Below, piece by piece: positions 26,502 through 36,261 of a DNA stretch of 64,000 nt (its first letter is position 1; each line of letters opens with the position of its first letter). Position numbers and translations under genes: made by a program. This stretch comes from Phocaeicola sp. (lineage in GTDB: Bacteria > Bacteroidota > Bacteroidia > Bacteroidales > Bacteroidaceae). Location: NCBI GenBank assembly GCA_029257865.1, contig JARIAN010000126.1:31717-95716 (forward strand), read 5' to 3'. The notes under the pieces were generated by a model, which saw only the letters and a program-made list of their open reading frames with translations, had not been told where the DNA came from and did no database searches.

Positions 26502-26520
26502 GCATATCGCTAAGTTGCAA

Positions 26521-26856
26521 TTACTGCAATTTTTCTTTTTCCTTTGCCGGATTTCTGTGATATACCTTACCTTCTACATACTCTTGAGCCGCAATCAAAG
26601 TAGGCTTCGGCAACTTCTCATAATAACGTGAAATTTCAATCTGCTCTCTGTTCTCAAAAACTTCTTCCAAGTTGTCATTGTAAGAAGCGAACTCCTGCAA
26701 TTTCTTAGACAAATCGCTCTTCATTTCAGCCGCAATCTGATTGGCTCTTTTACCGATAATGGTTACAGTTTCATAAATATTACCAGTATCTTCACACATC
26801 TCCATCAAGTTACGCGTAACAGTGTTGGTAGGAGCATTTGTTTTTTTATAATCCAT
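26521..26856 (-). CDS. rpoZ: RNA polymerase omega / Rpb6-like subunit
   Basis: A 111-residue protein starting MDYKKTNAPTNTVTRNLME; ATG at 26856 is preferred to a TTG two codons earlier. It matches the Bacteroidetes form of omega (RNA_pol_Rpb6), with 'Y-E-T-V-T-I-I-G-K-R-A-N-Q-I-A' as the conserved segment and 'P-T-L-I-A-A-Q-E-Y' near the end. Omega aids assembly and stability of RNA polymerase by binding the beta' subunit. It lies 26 bases downstream of bamD, in the usual Bacteroidetes order bamD-rpoZ-DUF4293. Confidence 0.9.
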   Translation of the reverse strand: MDYKKTNAPTNTVTRNLMEMCEDTGNIYETVTIIGKRANQIAAEMKSDLSKKLQEFASYNDNLEEVFENREQIEISRYYEKLPKPTLIAAQEYVEGKVYHRNPAKEKEKLQ

Positions 26857-26882
26857 AATCAATTATTTAAAATAAACTGTTA

Positions 26883-27716
26883 TTAATTTTCTTCATTCAC
26901 AAAGCGACTTGCATCTTTATACATATTCTCTATTTCCTTTGTATATTTACTTTCAGGAAACTCATTTTTAAATGCATAATATTCATCAATAGCCTCTTTC
27001 ATACGTTCCTCTTTCTTCTCCGGCACACTCTGTCTGGCCATATCATATTTTGCCCTAAGTATCAAGATAGAAAGATCTTCACGCATTTTAGTATAAGGAT
27101 ATTCCTTCAACACATTCTGCGCTGTAACCACTGCAGCTTGATAATTGTTACCAGTACTGCTATATGAACTATTCCCTGTATAAGAACCCAAATCATAATA
27201 CAATTTGGCCGACAGATATTCCTTTTCCACCAGTTTGTCCTGCAAAGTGAAAATCATATTCTGTGCATCATCCTTACGAGTAGTCAACGGAAAATATTCC
27301 AAGAACATCTGTAACTCTTGAATCGCCTTAACTGTACTACTCTGATCCAAACGAGGTTCTGGAGTATCCAAGAACAAAGCTTTTCCACAATGAAAACGGG
27401 CCAGTTCTGTATAAACGCCCCTTGGATATGTAGTATAATATGTATTAAAATAATGTGAAGCTGTCACATAATCACCTTGATTATAATAGGTCATAGCCAA
27501 CATATACAACGATTCCTCTGCATTTGAAGTTGCTTTCAGTATCGGAACCAACTCCTCCAAAAGAGTCGCCGCCTTAGTATTCTGTCCTTTGGCAAAATAG
27601 GCCTTGGCTGCTTCATATTTGTATTCGTAATCTGTACCTTTCAGCACCTTGTTATACTCGCCACAAGAACTTAAAAACCCTGCTGCAAGAAGTGCTACCA
27701 TGAGATGTCTTTTCAT
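26883..27716 (-). CDS. bamD: Outer-membrane assembly lipoprotein BamD
   Basis: A 277-residue lipoprotein. The start MKRHLMVALLAAGFLSSCGE at 27716 gives a proper lipobox with Cys20; three extra residues in the longer frame are ignored. TPR-like repeats follow ('E-A-A-K-A-Y-F-A-K-G-Q', 'S-L-Y-M-L-A-M-T-Y-Y-N-Q-G-D-Y' and 'Y-F-P-L-T-T-R'). It is the essential partner of BamA for inserting beta-barrel proteins in the outer membrane. Length and repeats fit. It is first in the bamD-rpoZ unit. Confidence 0.92.
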   Translation of the reverse strand: MKRHLMVALLAAGFLSSCGEYNKVLKGTDYEYKYEAAKAYFAKGQNTKAATLLEELVPILKATSNAEESLYMLAMTYYNQGDYVTASHYFNTYYTTYPRGVYTELARFHCGKALFLDTPEPRLDQSSTVKAIQELQMFLEYFPLTTRKDDAQNMIFTLQDKLVEKEYLSAKLYYDLGSYTGNSSYSSTGNNYQAAVVTAQNVLKEYPYTKMREDLSILILRAKYDMARQSVPEKKEERMKEAIDEYYAFKNEFPESKYTKEIENMYKDASRFVNEEN

Positions 27717-27735
27717 ATTAATCAATATAGTTGTG

Positions 27736-27743
27736 CAAAAATA
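27736..27743 (-). promoter_or_regulatory. -7 element for bamD-rpoZ
   Basis: TATTTTTG on the minus strand, 20 bases before the bamD ATG. The -33 position has only a partial TTG. Confidence 0.4.
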
Positions 27744-27899
27744 CTCTTTTCCAACGAATAATGCAATACATAAACCTATTTTAATTGAAAATTTACCCTT
27801 TTGCGAAAAATTAATTTACCCATACTCTCCCACCCAAAAATAATATGTATTTTTACAAAAAATAGGTCTTCTAATTGACAACAATGACATTTTTACACT

Positions 27900-29921
27900 A
27901 TGAATTTTAAATTAATTTCTGAATATCAACCTACCGGAGACCAACCGGAAGCTATTGCACAACTTACTCAAGGGGTAAAAGATGGAGTAGCCGCACAAAC
28001 ATTACTAGGAGTTACCGGTTCTGGGAAAACCTTTACCATTGCAAATGTTATCAAGAACATCAATAAGCCGACTTTGATTTTAAGCCATAACAAGACATTG
28101 GCAGCACAGCTATATAGCGAATTCAAGAACTTTTTCCCCAATAATGCCGTGGAGTATTATGTGTCGTACTATGACTATTATCAGCCTGAAGCCTACCTAC
28201 CTTCCACTGACACTTATATCGAAAAAGACCTTTCCATCAATGATGAAATCGACAAGTTGCGTCTAGCTGCTACTTCTGCCCTCCTATCAGGAAGAAAAGA
28301 TGTCATTGTCGTTTCCTCTGTTTCGTGCATATATGGCATGGGAAATCCTTCCGATTTTTACAACAACGTTATTGAAATCAAGAAAGGGAAACTATTAGAC
28401 AGAAACGTGTTCCTCAGACAATTGGTAGACAGCCTGTATGTACGCAACGACATAGAACTGAATCGTGGCAACTTTAGAGTTAAAGGAGATACAGTAGACA
28501 TTTTCCTGGCCTACACCGACACTGTGTTACGTGTCATGTTTTGGGACGATGAGATTGATGGAATTGAAGAAATTGAACCTAATTCCGGACACCGAATTGG
28601 AAGCCTTGAGGAATATAAGATATACCCAGCCAACCTCTTCATGACCACCAAAGAAAGCACTTTGAAAGCCATACATCAAATTGAAGATGACTTGACCAAA
28701 CAGGTAGCATACTTTGAAGAAATAGGCAAGCCTTACGAAGCCAAAAGACTTTATGAACGAGTGACTTATGATATGGAAATGCTGCGTGAACTGGGGCATT
28801 GCTCCGGAATTGAGAACTATTCTAGATATTTTGACGGACGAGAAGCTGGTACTCGCCCCTACTGCCTTTTGGACTTTTTCCCAGAGGATTTCTTAATTGT
28901 CATAGACGAAAGTCATGTAAGTGTTCCACAAATCAGAGCAATGTATGGAGGCGACCGAGCAAGAAAAGAAAATCTGGTGGAATATGGATTTAGACTTCCT
29001 GCTGCAATGGACAACCGCCCATTGAAATTTGAGGAGTTTGAAGAAATAGCCAAACAAGTTATTTATGTAAGTGCCACCCCAGCAGAATATGAACTTATAC
29101 AGAGCGAAGGTGTTATTGTAGAGCAAGTGATACGCCCCACCGGTCTTCTCGACCCTATCATAGAAGTCCGTCCAAGCATGAATCAGATAGATGACTTGAT
29201 GGAAGAAATCCAGCAACGCATTGAAGTGGAAGAACGAACTCTTATCACCACACTTACTAAAAGAATGGCCGAAGAACTCACTGAATATCTACTCCGACAT
29301 AACGTTAGATGCACATATATACATAGTGATGTGGACACTTTGGAGCGAGTGAAAATCATGGAAGAGCTCCGTGAAGGTATCTATGATGTGCTCGTTGGAG
29401 TAAACTTGCTCCGTGAAGGACTGGACCTTCCTGAAGTTTCACTGGTAGCCATCTTGGATGCAGACAAGGAAGGTTTTCTACGTTCACACCGATCGCTTAC
29501 TCAGACAGCAGGACGTGCCGCCAGAAATGTTAACGGAAAAGTAATCATGTATGCCGACAAAATCACCGACAGCATGCAGCAGACCATTGATGAAACAAAC
29601 AGAAGACGAGAAAAGCAATTGAATTACAACAATGCCCATGGTATCACCCCACGCCAAGTTAAGAAAAACCGTAACAGTTTACTCGCGGAAACCAATAGCG
29701 GAAATAAAACAGAAATCAAAGCTTATACAGAAGAGACAACACCACAAACAATAGCTGCCGACCCAGTTATCAGCTACATGACTAAGGAACAACTGTCAAA
29801 GAGTATTGAACGTACAAGAAAACTTATGCAAGAAGCTGCCAAAAAACTGGAATTTATTGCCGCAGCCGAATATCGTGACGAGCTGTTGCGCCTGGAGGAT
29901 TTATTGAAAGAAAAAAAATAA
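27900..29921 (+). CDS. uvrB: Excinuclease ABC subunit B
   Basis: A 673-residue DNA-damage recognition helicase of normal length. Walker A GVTGSGKTF is near 39-47. The beta-hairpin region 'Y-Y-V-S-Y-Y-D-Y-Y-Q-P-E-A-Y' that clamps DNA is near 90-103. Motif II is 'V-I-D-E-S-H-V', with 'L-R-E-G-L-D-L-P-E-V' (motif V) and 'Q-T-A-G-R-A-A-R-N' (motif VI). A C-terminal UVR helix pair for UvrC binding ends the protein ('L-E-F-I-A-A-A-E-Y-R-D-E'). It acts with UvrA and UvrC in nucleotide excision repair. It stands alone and is well terminated. Confidence 0.97.
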   Translation: MNFKLISEYQPTGDQPEAIAQLTQGVKDGVAAQTLLGVTGSGKTFTIANVIKNINKPTLILSHNKTLAAQLYSEFKNFFPNNAVEYYVSYYDYYQPEAYLPSTDTYIEKDLSINDEIDKLRLAATSALLSGRKDVIVVSSVSCIYGMGNPSDFYNNVIEIKKGKLLDRNVFLRQLVDSLYVRNDIELNRGNFRVKGDTVDIFLAYTDTVLRVMFWDDEIDGIEEIEPNSGHRIGSLEEYKIYPANLFMTTKESTLKAIHQIEDDLTKQVAYFEEIGKPYEAKRLYERVTYDMEMLRELGHCSGIENYSRYFDGREAGTRPYCLLDFFPEDFLIVIDESHVSVPQIRAMYGGDRARKENLVEYGFRLPAAMDNRPLKFEEFEEIAKQVIYVSATPAEYELIQSEGVIVEQVIRPTGLLDPIIEVRPSMNQIDDLMEEIQQRIEVEERTLITTLTKRMAEELTEYLLRHNVRCTYIHSDVDTLERVKIMEELREGIYDVLVGVNLLREGLDLPEVSLVAILDADKEGFLRSHRSLTQTAGRAARNVNGKVIMYADKITDSMQQTIDETNRRREKQLNYNNAHGITPRQVKKNRNSLLAETNSGNKTEIKAYTEETTPQTIAADPVISYMTKEQLSKSIERTRKLMQEAAKKLEFIAAAEYRDELLRLEDLLKEKK

Positions 29922-29936
29922 ATGGCATGTCACAAG

Positions 29937-29975
29937 AATGGTCAGCCGGATATTTGGCTGACCATTACTTTTTTT
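29937..29975 (+). terminator. Intrinsic terminator of uvrB
   Basis: An 11-base-pair stem AATGGTCAGCC (29937-29947) with GGCTGACCATT (29956-29966), followed by ACTTTTTTT. It begins 16 bases after the stop. Confidence 0.9.
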
Positions 29976-30285
29976 ATCATACACACATCTTTTATCTATC
30001 TTCTCTAAACCAGTCAAACTTTGCTACACAAAGATACAATCATTAATCTTCATTGTCCTTCACACATATCGAGATATTTTATCTTTATAGCGGCAAACAG
30101 CCATAAGATATGCTATATCAGATTAAAAACCGAACAGAAATTATAGGTTTATTTTCTTGTAAATCAAAAGAATACATCCCAAATAAGGCTCTGAGAATTG
30201 AAAAATCACAATCATCTTAAACATTTGTCCAAAATTCTGAATTATCGCCAATACTTTAACCCTCAAAATCCACCCCTACCAAAAC
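29976..30285. other. AT-rich gene-free stretch between converging genes
   Basis: About 310 bases between the uvrB terminator and the terminator of the next gene on the other strand. I see no frame with coding character, no repeat and no RNA gene here. Confidence 0.5.
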
Positions 30286-30319
30286 AAAAAAAACGGAATC
30301 ACCATTAAAAGTAATTCCG
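30286..30319 (-). terminator. Intrinsic terminator of the 121-residue secreted protein gene
   Basis: A nine-base-pair stem with one mismatch (30294-30302 with 30311-30319, arms CGGAATCAC and GTAATTCCG) and an eight-base T run on the minus strand (30286-30293). Confidence 0.75.
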
Positions 30320-30367
30320 CCAATATCGTCAATATCCGTCTTTCGGACATATATAGAAAGTCTCAGA

Positions 30368-30733
30368 TTATTTCAAATCTGAATGCTCTATATTTAAACC
30401 TTTGTTACGCAATGTCAAAGCCATCAAACGAACATATTCTGAATACTGCTTGTCATCCAATGTCTTTTTCATCAGATTCAAGTTGCCATATACTGCATTA
30501 CGAACCTTTTCATCGTTATTTACACGAGCACTGTTCGCTGTCTTCATCTGTTCCTGAAAGAAATCACAAATGTTAGCAACTTGAGAATGCTGAGTATCTG
30601 ACAACTGCAAGTACTTGGTCAACTTAGCCTTGTTGATAGAACCATCCCATTTCTTTTCAGAATCATTTCTGCCTTCAGCAGATACAGACAAACACACTAA
30701 TCCCATCAACAATGTAAATCCAAATTTCTTCAT
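30368..30733 (-). CDS. Small secreted helical protein, unknown function
   Basis: A 121-residue protein with a signal peptide (residues 1-19, cut near VSAEG). The mature part is helical and charged, with 'L-T-K-Y-L-Q-L-S-D-T-Q-H-S-Q-V' and 'D-D-K-Q-Y-S-E-Y-V-R-L-M-A-L-T-L-R-N-K-G'. The repeated 'L-x-L-x-D-x-Q' and 'D-x-x-Q-Y' signature is like periplasmic LTXXQ/CpxP-type proteins, which sense envelope stress, but the likeness is weak. It has its own well-formed promoter and terminator, so it is a single-gene unit. The function is not recognised. Confidence 0.7.
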   Translation of the reverse strand: MKKFGFTLLMGLVCLSVSAEGRNDSEKKWDGSINKAKLTKYLQLSDTQHSQVANICDFFQEQMKTANSARVNNDEKVRNAVYGNLNLMKKTLDDKQYSEYVRLMALTLRNKGLNIEHSDLK

Positions 30734-30809
30734 ACTTTTTTCTTTTACCTAAAATCCTAAAAACTGTTCTTTTACCTATTATGAATACACTCGAGCTTTA
30801 TTCACAATG

Positions 30810-30840
30810 CAAAGATACAAGTTTTATTTGAACCCACAAA
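30810..30840 (-). promoter_or_regulatory. Promoter of the 121-residue secreted protein gene
   Basis: On the minus strand, TTTG (30837-30840), a 19-base spacer, then TATCTTTG (30810-30817): an exact match to the Bacteroides consensus. The leader to the ATG is about 70 bases. Confidence 0.75.
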
Positions 30841-31010
30841 CTTAACGCCTTATACATATCATTTTTTGCTCATCTTTTGTGCGATTTTAACATATTACCT
30901 GTTCAAAAAGATATGATTTGAAATATTTTTGCAACAAATATACAAAATGACACACTACAATTCTTCCGACTGGAAACATATCCCAAACCAAGAATTTCCC
31001 TCACAAACAT

Positions 31011-31058
31011 AAAAAGAAAAAGCCAGATTTCAGAATTAAGAATCCTAAAACCTGACTT
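31011..31058 (-). terminator. Intrinsic terminator of the NlpE-like gene
   Basis: Imperfect stem of about 17 pairs with several G-U pairs (arms within 31020-31037 and 31042-31058), then a T-rich run at 31011-31019 on the minus strand. Confidence 0.65.
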
Positions 31059-31089
31059 AAAGATTAACTACCTTAATAAACTATTCTTA

Positions 31090-31527
31090 TTATTTCTTCT
31101 TTAAAATATATTTATCTGCCAATTCTCCATCATTAAGCGTTCCGACACTATCACACAAAGCAACAGATTCATTCAACACTTTATAATAAGTTTTTCTACC
31201 AGAAGAAGGTGTCACAAGTTCAATAACCCCATCTTTCATATAATAAGTTCCACACTCTGTATAACTATTGTGCTCCTTCCCTATATAATCGTTCTTCAAT
31301 TCATAGGTTCCATCACTAAGGATAACCAATGTTGTCTTATTCCCATCACAATCAGCACAAGGCAAAGTGCCTTCATAAGTACCTACATATTGAGGAGCTA
31401 TTTTTTCAGACACTACTTCCACCACTTCTTGCTGTTCAGTTTTTTTCTTGGAAGAATCTGTACAACTAGATAATCCAGTAGCTAAAAGCAAAAGAGCAGA
31501 CGATAAAATAAATTTGCTATTTACCAT
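31090..31527 (-). CDS. NlpE-like lipoprotein
   Basis: A 145-residue lipoprotein starting MVNSKFILSSALLLLATGLS, lipobox LSSC with Cys23; ATG at 31527 is preferred to a TTG two codons earlier. The mature part holds the NlpE N-terminal beta-barrel motif 'Y-E-G-T-L-P-C-A-D-C-D-G' with the CxxC pair, and ends with 'D-K-Y-I-L-K-K-K'. In E. coli NlpE senses lipoprotein trafficking and copper stress and signals to CpxA. This short form has only the N-terminal domain, as is usual in Bacteroidetes, so the signalling role is uncertain. Confidence 0.85.
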   Translation of the reverse strand: MVNSKFILSSALLLLATGLSSCTDSSKKKTEQQEVVEVVSEKIAPQYVGTYEGTLPCADCDGNKTTLVILSDGTYELKNDYIGKEHNSYTECGTYYMKDGVIELVTPSSGRKTYYKVLNESVALCDSVGTLNDGELADKYILKKK

Positions 31528-31733
31528 AATCAATGTGTTTAATTAAATATTAGTTTTTTTTGTAGTACCACCTGAAATCCAATCATATTATTCATACAAA
31601 AGTTCAGATAATAACCGATTGCAAATATATAATTAAAAACAATTATATTATCATTTAGATGAAAAACTTTTAAAAAAATCTCTATTATTTTCTTATATTT
31701 CTTATGCTAGTGTTTTCTTACTTCCAATCATGC

Positions 31734-31766
31734 CATAAAAAAGGCACCCCTTTAAAGGAGTGCCTT
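31734..31766 (-). terminator. Intrinsic terminator of the nqr operon
   Basis: A 12-base-pair stem with one mismatch, AAGGCACCCCTT (31741-31752) with AAGGAGTGCCTT (31755-31766), and a T run on the minus strand. It is 19 bases after the nqrF stop. Confidence 0.88.
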
Positions 31767-31785
31767 CTATTTTTAAGTAAAATCA

Positions 31786-33060
31786 TTACCCACCAAAGTT
31801 ATCGTACATGATAGAAGAAGATTCAACACCCAATCCATCAAGCATGTTAACCACAGCTTTTGACATCGGACCAGGACCACACATGTAGTATTCAATATCT
31901 TCTGGAGCTTCGTGGTTCTTCAAGTAAGTTTCATAAATTACCTGATGAACGAATCCAGCAGTATACTTCACGCCAGCAGCATCAGCAGCAGGATCTGGAC
32001 GGTCAAGTGCCAAATGGAATGTAAAGTTAGGGAATTCTTTTTCCAACTGCAAGAAGTCTTCCAAATAGAACACTTCATTCAATGCACGAGCACCATAGAA
32101 ATAAGACATCTTACGGTCTGTAGTCTTCAATGTCTTAGTCAAGTGCATAATCTGAGCACGAAGAGGAGCCATACCGGCACCACCACCTACCCACATCATT
32201 TCCTTCTTAGAATCGAAAATTGGGTGGAAATCACCATAAGGACCACTCATGATAACCTTATCACCAGGTTTCAATGTAAAGATATAAGAAGAAGCGATAC
32301 CCGGCATTACATCCTGGAAGCCTGGACCTTGATCTTTTGGTTTGAATGGAGGAGTAGCGATACGTACAGTCAACATGATACGGTCACCTTCTGCAGGGTA
32401 GTTGGCCATAGAGTAAGCACGAATAGTTTCCTCTTCATTCTTACATTTCAGTCCAAACAATCCGAATTTTTCCCAAGCTGGCAAATAGTCAGGACCAATC
32501 AACTCTTTATCGATGTCCTTATTATAATCCATTTCATATTTAGGAATCTTGATCTGAGCATAAGAACCCGGCAAGAAGTCCATGTGTTCACCCTTAGGAA
32601 GAGCCACGATAAACTCTTTGATGAAGGTAGCCACGTTCTTGTTAGAGATAACTTCACACTCCCATTCCTTCACACCCATTACAGATTCAGGAACCTTGAT
32701 AGCCATATCACTCTTAACTTTCACCTGACAACCCAAACGCCAATGGTCTTTCTGCTGTTTGCGGCTGAAATGGCTCACTTCAGAAGGAAGAATCTCACCA
32801 CCACCTTCAACAACCTGACATTTACACTGTCCACAAGAACCCTTACCACCACAAGCTGAAGGCAAGAAGACTCCGTTAACAGCCAAAGTATTCAACAAAG
32901 TAGAGCCAGATTCAACTTCCAACTCCTTATCTCCGTTGATTGTAACCTTTACATTACCTGAAGCCACCAAGAAGTTTTTGGCAACAAGCAGGATGATTAC
33001 GAGCACCAGAATAGTCACAAGGAATACTCCAATGCTAGCTAAAATAAAATTCATATCCAT
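31786..33060 (-). CDS. nqrF: Na+-translocating NADH:quinone reductase subunit F
   Basis: A 424-residue subunit that takes electrons from NADH. It has an N-terminal membrane helix (about 5-29), then a 2Fe-2S ferredoxin domain with the cluster cysteines in CGGKGSCGQC near 70-79 and the fourth in 'L-G-C-Q' near 113. The FAD domain has 'R-A-Y-S-M-A-N' near 215-221. The NADH domain has 'V-G-G-G-A-G-M-A-P-L' and ends in YDNFGG, the usual NqrF C-terminus. It is last in the operon, 18 bases after nqrE, and followed by a terminator. Confidence 0.97.
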   Translation of the reverse strand: MDMNFILASIGVFLVTILVLVIILLVAKNFLVASGNVKVTINGDKELEVESGSTLLNTLAVNGVFLPSACGGKGSCGQCKCQVVEGGGEILPSEVSHFSRKQQKDHWRLGCQVKVKSDMAIKVPESVMGVKEWECEVISNKNVATFIKEFIVALPKGEHMDFLPGSYAQIKIPKYEMDYNKDIDKELIGPDYLPAWEKFGLFGLKCKNEEETIRAYSMANYPAEGDRIMLTVRIATPPFKPKDQGPGFQDVMPGIASSYIFTLKPGDKVIMSGPYGDFHPIFDSKKEMMWVGGGAGMAPLRAQIMHLTKTLKTTDRKMSYFYGARALNEVFYLEDFLQLEKEFPNFTFHLALDRPDPAADAAGVKYTAGFVHQVIYETYLKNHEAPEDIEYYMCGPGPMSKAVVNMLDGLGVESSSIMYDNFGG

Positions 33061-33078
33061 TGTATTATTCCTTTCTCA

Positions 33079-33702
33079 TTAAATATTCAAACCAGAGAAA
33101 CACATAAATGCCATAGCCATCAGACCTACAGTGATAAATGTAATACCCAGTCCTTTCAGTGGTGCAGGCACATCAGAATATGCCATTTTCTCACGGATAG
33201 CAGCCAGACCTACGATAGCCAGCAACCAACCAATACCAGACCCCAAGGCATAAGCCAAAGCATCTGCAATACCACCAATAAACTTAGGGTCCGATTCGCT
33301 CAAGCCGATACGCTGCTGCATAAACAAAGAAGCACCCATGATAGCACAGTTTACAGCAATAAGCGGCAAGAAGATACCCAATGATGCGTAGAGCGAAGGG
33401 CTGAAGCGTTCCACAATCATTTCCACCAACTGAACGATAGCGGCAATAACGGCAATAAACAAAATAAAGCTAAGGAAACTCAAGTCGATACCCAAGATAC
33501 CATCAGCAGCAAGCACCTTAGTCTGCAGCAAATAGTTTACCGGCAGAGTAACCACCAATACGAACGTTACGGCGATACCCAGACCAAGTGCTGTCTTCAC
33601 ATTCTTCGATACAGCCAAGTATGAACACATACCCAAGAAGAAAGCGAAAATCATATTGTCCACAAAGATAGAGCGGACAAACAAACTTAATAAATGTTCC
33701 AT
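33079..33702 (-). CDS. nqrE: Na+-translocating NADH:quinone reductase subunit E
   Basis: A 207-residue integral membrane subunit with six helices, starting [20 protein letters not shown]. With NqrD it forms the pair of inverted-topology subunits homologous to RnfA/RnfE that sit around an iron centre in the membrane; the Cys near residue 26 ('F-L-G-M-C-S-Y-L') and the Cys in 'V-N-C-A-I-M-G' are the expected ligands. Length is normal. It is spaced 22 bases from nqrD. Confidence 0.96.
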   Translation of the reverse strand: MEHLLSLFVRSIFVDNMIFAFFLGMCSYLAVSKNVKTALGLGIAVTFVLVVTLPVNYLLQTKVLAADGILGIDLSFLSFILFIAVIAAIVQLVEMIVERFSPSLYASLGIFLPLIAVNCAIMGASLFMQQRIGLSESDPKFIGGIADALAYALGSGIGWLLAIVGLAAIREKMAYSDVPAPLKGLGITFITVGLMAMAFMCFSGLNI

Positions 33703-33724
33703 TTTCTGTTGTTCTTTTTAGTGA

Positions 33725-34360
33725 TTACTTTTCTTGCAGTTCATTGTGCTTAATACGCTGATACCAGATTAGGCAAGCACAGATAATCAATGCCATAGGA
33801 GGCATCAACATCAAACCGTTGTTCACATAACCAAGGTCTTTGATGAAATCGTGGTTCAAGATATTCTGTCCAAGCAAAGTTCCAGAGCCAAGCAATTCAC
33901 GGAAGAAAGCTACGATAACCAAAACCTTAGCATAACCAAGACCGTTACCGATACCGTCAAGACAAGACTCCCAAGGACCGTTAGCCATAGCAAACGCTTC
34001 CAGACGTCCCATCAAGATACAGTTTGTAATAATCAAACCTACATATACAGAAAGCTGAACGCTTACATCATAAGCAAATGCTTTCAACACTTCACTCACA
34101 ATTGTTACCAAAGCAGCAACAACCACCAGCTGCACGATAATACGGATACGGTTAGGAATAGTCTTACGCAACAATGAGATTACCACATTGGCAAAAGCAG
34201 TAATGATAGTTACTGAAAGACCCATAACGATAGCCGGTTCCAATTTTGAAGTTACGGCCAAAGCAGAACAAATACCCAACACCTGAACAGTAACAGGGTT
34301 GTTCATGCTTAATGGAGTAGAAAAAACTTCTTTGTTTTTAGCTGAAAATAAACTTCCCAT
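33725..34360 (-). CDS. nqrD: Na+-translocating NADH:quinone reductase subunit D
   Basis: A 211-residue membrane subunit with six helices, the partner of NqrE. The Cys pair is in '[11 protein letters not shown]' near residue 31 and 'I-T-N-C-I-L-M-G-R' near 114. Family length and order are kept. It lies 20 bases downstream of nqrC. Confidence 0.96.
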   Translation of the reverse strand: MGSLFSAKNKEVFSTPLSMNNPVTVQVLGICSALAVTSKLEPAIVMGLSVTIITAFANVVISLLRKTIPNRIRIIVQLVVVAALVTIVSEVLKAFAYDVSVQLSVYVGLIITNCILMGRLEAFAMANGPWESCLDGIGNGLGYAKVLVIVAFFRELLGSGTLLGQNILNHDFIKDLGYVNNGLMLMPPMALIICACLIWYQRIKHNELQEK

Positions 34361-34380
34361 CTTATTATCTCCTCCTTTAA

Positions 34381-35058
34381 TTATTTAGCAGTTAAAAATT
34401 TGGTATAATTTCCCATACAGCTTTTCAGCATTGCATCTACTGCTACAGAAGTAATAGTACCGCCAGAAATACCGTCTACTTGATAGTCTGGTTTTTCTAC
34501 CTTACCGTTCTTTACTACTCCAAGAGCAATAGCTCCATCTTCAAGAACTGTCTTGTTCTTAAATTCACCCTGGAAACGTTCTGTTGCAATTTCAGCACCC
34601 AGACCCGGAGTTTCTGAAGCATGAGAGAAATAAGTGCCATATACCGAGTTCTTGTCCTCATTCAAGGCTACATAACCCCAAATAGCACCCCACAGACCAG
34701 CGCCATATACAGGAATGACATACTTGGTCTGTCCTTCTATTTCACAAACAAACAAGTGAGCACGACCGTTTGCCTTGTATTCTTTTTCGAAAGAAGTAAC
34801 AAATGCACCTTCATAAGGAGTCAATGTTCCATCTTCAGCTACAAGCATATCCGATTTCACCACTTCTGAGAATTTAGCATCAGCATCTTTCACATCCTTG
34901 ATACCCAAAGAAGAAAGAATCTGCTTTTTAGTATCCAGCTCTACGTTCTTACCCTGGATATCACGCAGAGAAGAGTTTACGAAAGCCAGCAAGAATGCTA
35001 CGATAATAACCATTACCGAAGCATAAATGATAGTATATGAGTTACTATTAGTATTCAT
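34381..35058 (-). CDS. nqrC: Na+-translocating NADH:quinone reductase subunit C
   Basis: A 225-residue subunit with one N-terminal membrane helix (about 8-28) and a periplasmic FMN domain. The FMN is attached through a phosphoester to Thr in the conserved S-G-x-T motif, here 'D-G-I-S-G-G-T-I-T' near residue 200. An ApbE-type flavin transferase is needed for this; none is in the window. It lies 12 bases after nqrB. Confidence 0.95.
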   Translation of the reverse strand: MNTNSNSYTIIYASVMVIIVAFLLAFVNSSLRDIQGKNVELDTKKQILSSLGIKDVKDADAKFSEVVKSDMLVAEDGTLTPYEGAFVTSFEKEYKANGRAHLFVCEIEGQTKYVIPVYGAGLWGAIWGYVALNEDKNSVYGTYFSHASETPGLGAEIATERFQGEFKNKTVLEDGAIALGVVKNGKVEKPDYQVDGISGGTITSVAVDAMLKSCMGNYTKFLTAK

Positions 35059-35070
35059 TTTTTTCGGTTT

Positions 35071-36234
35071 TTACTGGTTAGACATCACACGTTTTGCACG
35101 ACGAGAAATATTTTTCTGAACTACTACGTAGTCAATCAACGGAGCGAAGATATTCATCAGCAAGATTGCAAGCATCATACCTTCTGGGTAACCTGGATTC
35201 AATACACGGATAATGATAGCCATAGCACCGATAAGGAAACCATATACAAACTTACCGTTTGATGTACGTGAAGAAGTTACAGGGTCAGTAGCCATAAAGA
35301 CAGCACCGAAGCAGAAACCGCCCAAGCACAGATGCTGATACCAAGGCATGTGAGCAATAGCTGTGTCAGGACCAACTGTGTTGAACACCCAGCCCATGAA
35401 TGCACCACCTACGAATACAGAAAGCATTGTCTTCCAGCTAGCTACGCCAGTCCACAAGAGCAAAATAGCACCAAGAGCGATAGCAATCACACTTGTTTCA
35501 CCGATAGAACCCGGAATAAGACCTGTTACCATATCCCATGAGAAAGCAGGACATTCAGCAACCTTAGCGATACCTAGAGGAGTAGCAGCAGTAAGTCCGT
35601 CTACTGTCTGTCCCAATCCGAAGATAGAATCACCTGATACCCAAACCTGGTCACCAGACATCTTTGTTGGATAAGAGAAAAACAGGAATGCACGAGTAAT
35701 CAACGCAGGGTTGAAAATATTCATACCAGTACCACCAAATACTTCTTTTGCAAAAATTACAGAGAATGCAGTAGCGACAGCCAACATCCACAATGGACAT
35801 TCAACAGGCACAATCATCGGGATAAGAATACCTGAAACCAAGAAACCTTCCTGAATTTCTTCCTTCTTCCACTGAGCCACTACGAATTCGATACCCAAAC
35901 CTACTACATAAGAAACAATGATTTTAGGCAATACGGCCAAGAAGCCATAAACGAATTTCTCCATGAAACTACCTTCAATACCTGCAGCCAGATAATGCTG
36001 GTAGCCCAAGTTATACATACCAAACAACAATGCCGGTATCAATGCAATCACCACCATTGACATGATGCGCTTGCTATCAATGGCATCGTGTATATGCGTA
36101 CCAGTCTTGGCTGTAGTATTCGGCACAAAGAGGAATGTCTCAAAACCATCGAATACAGAGCGGAAAGCCTGGAATTTGCCGCCTTCTTCAAAGTTCGGCT
36201 TTATCTTGTCGATATAATTTCTTAACGCTTTCAT
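35071..36234 (-). CDS. nqrB: Na+-translocating NADH:quinone reductase subunit B
   Basis: A 387-residue membrane subunit with about ten helices; it carries riboflavin and a covalently bound FMN and contributes to the Na+ path. The FMN-linked Thr lies in 'D-G-L-T-A-A-T-P-L-G', about residue 220. The start MKALRNYIDKIKPNFEEGGK is typical. The gene lies 27 bases downstream of nqrA. Confidence 0.96.
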   Translation of the reverse strand: MKALRNYIDKIKPNFEEGGKFQAFRSVFDGFETFLFVPNTTAKTGTHIHDAIDSKRIMSMVVIALIPALLFGMYNLGYQHYLAAGIEGSFMEKFVYGFLAVLPKIIVSYVVGLGIEFVVAQWKKEEIQEGFLVSGILIPMIVPVECPLWMLAVATAFSVIFAKEVFGGTGMNIFNPALITRAFLFFSYPTKMSGDQVWVSGDSIFGLGQTVDGLTAATPLGIAKVAECPAFSWDMVTGLIPGSIGETSVIAIALGAILLLWTGVASWKTMLSVFVGGAFMGWVFNTVGPDTAIAHMPWYQHLCLGGFCFGAVFMATDPVTSSRTSNGKFVYGFLIGAMAIIIRVLNPGYPEGMMLAILLMNIFAPLIDYVVVQKNISRRAKRVMSNQ

Positions 36235-36261
36235 TTATTATAAAGTCTTTTATTTTAAGTA

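Noticed and set aside
31912-32859. A 315-codon plus-strand open frame
   Set aside because: Antisense shadow of nqrF, whose motifs are all intact.
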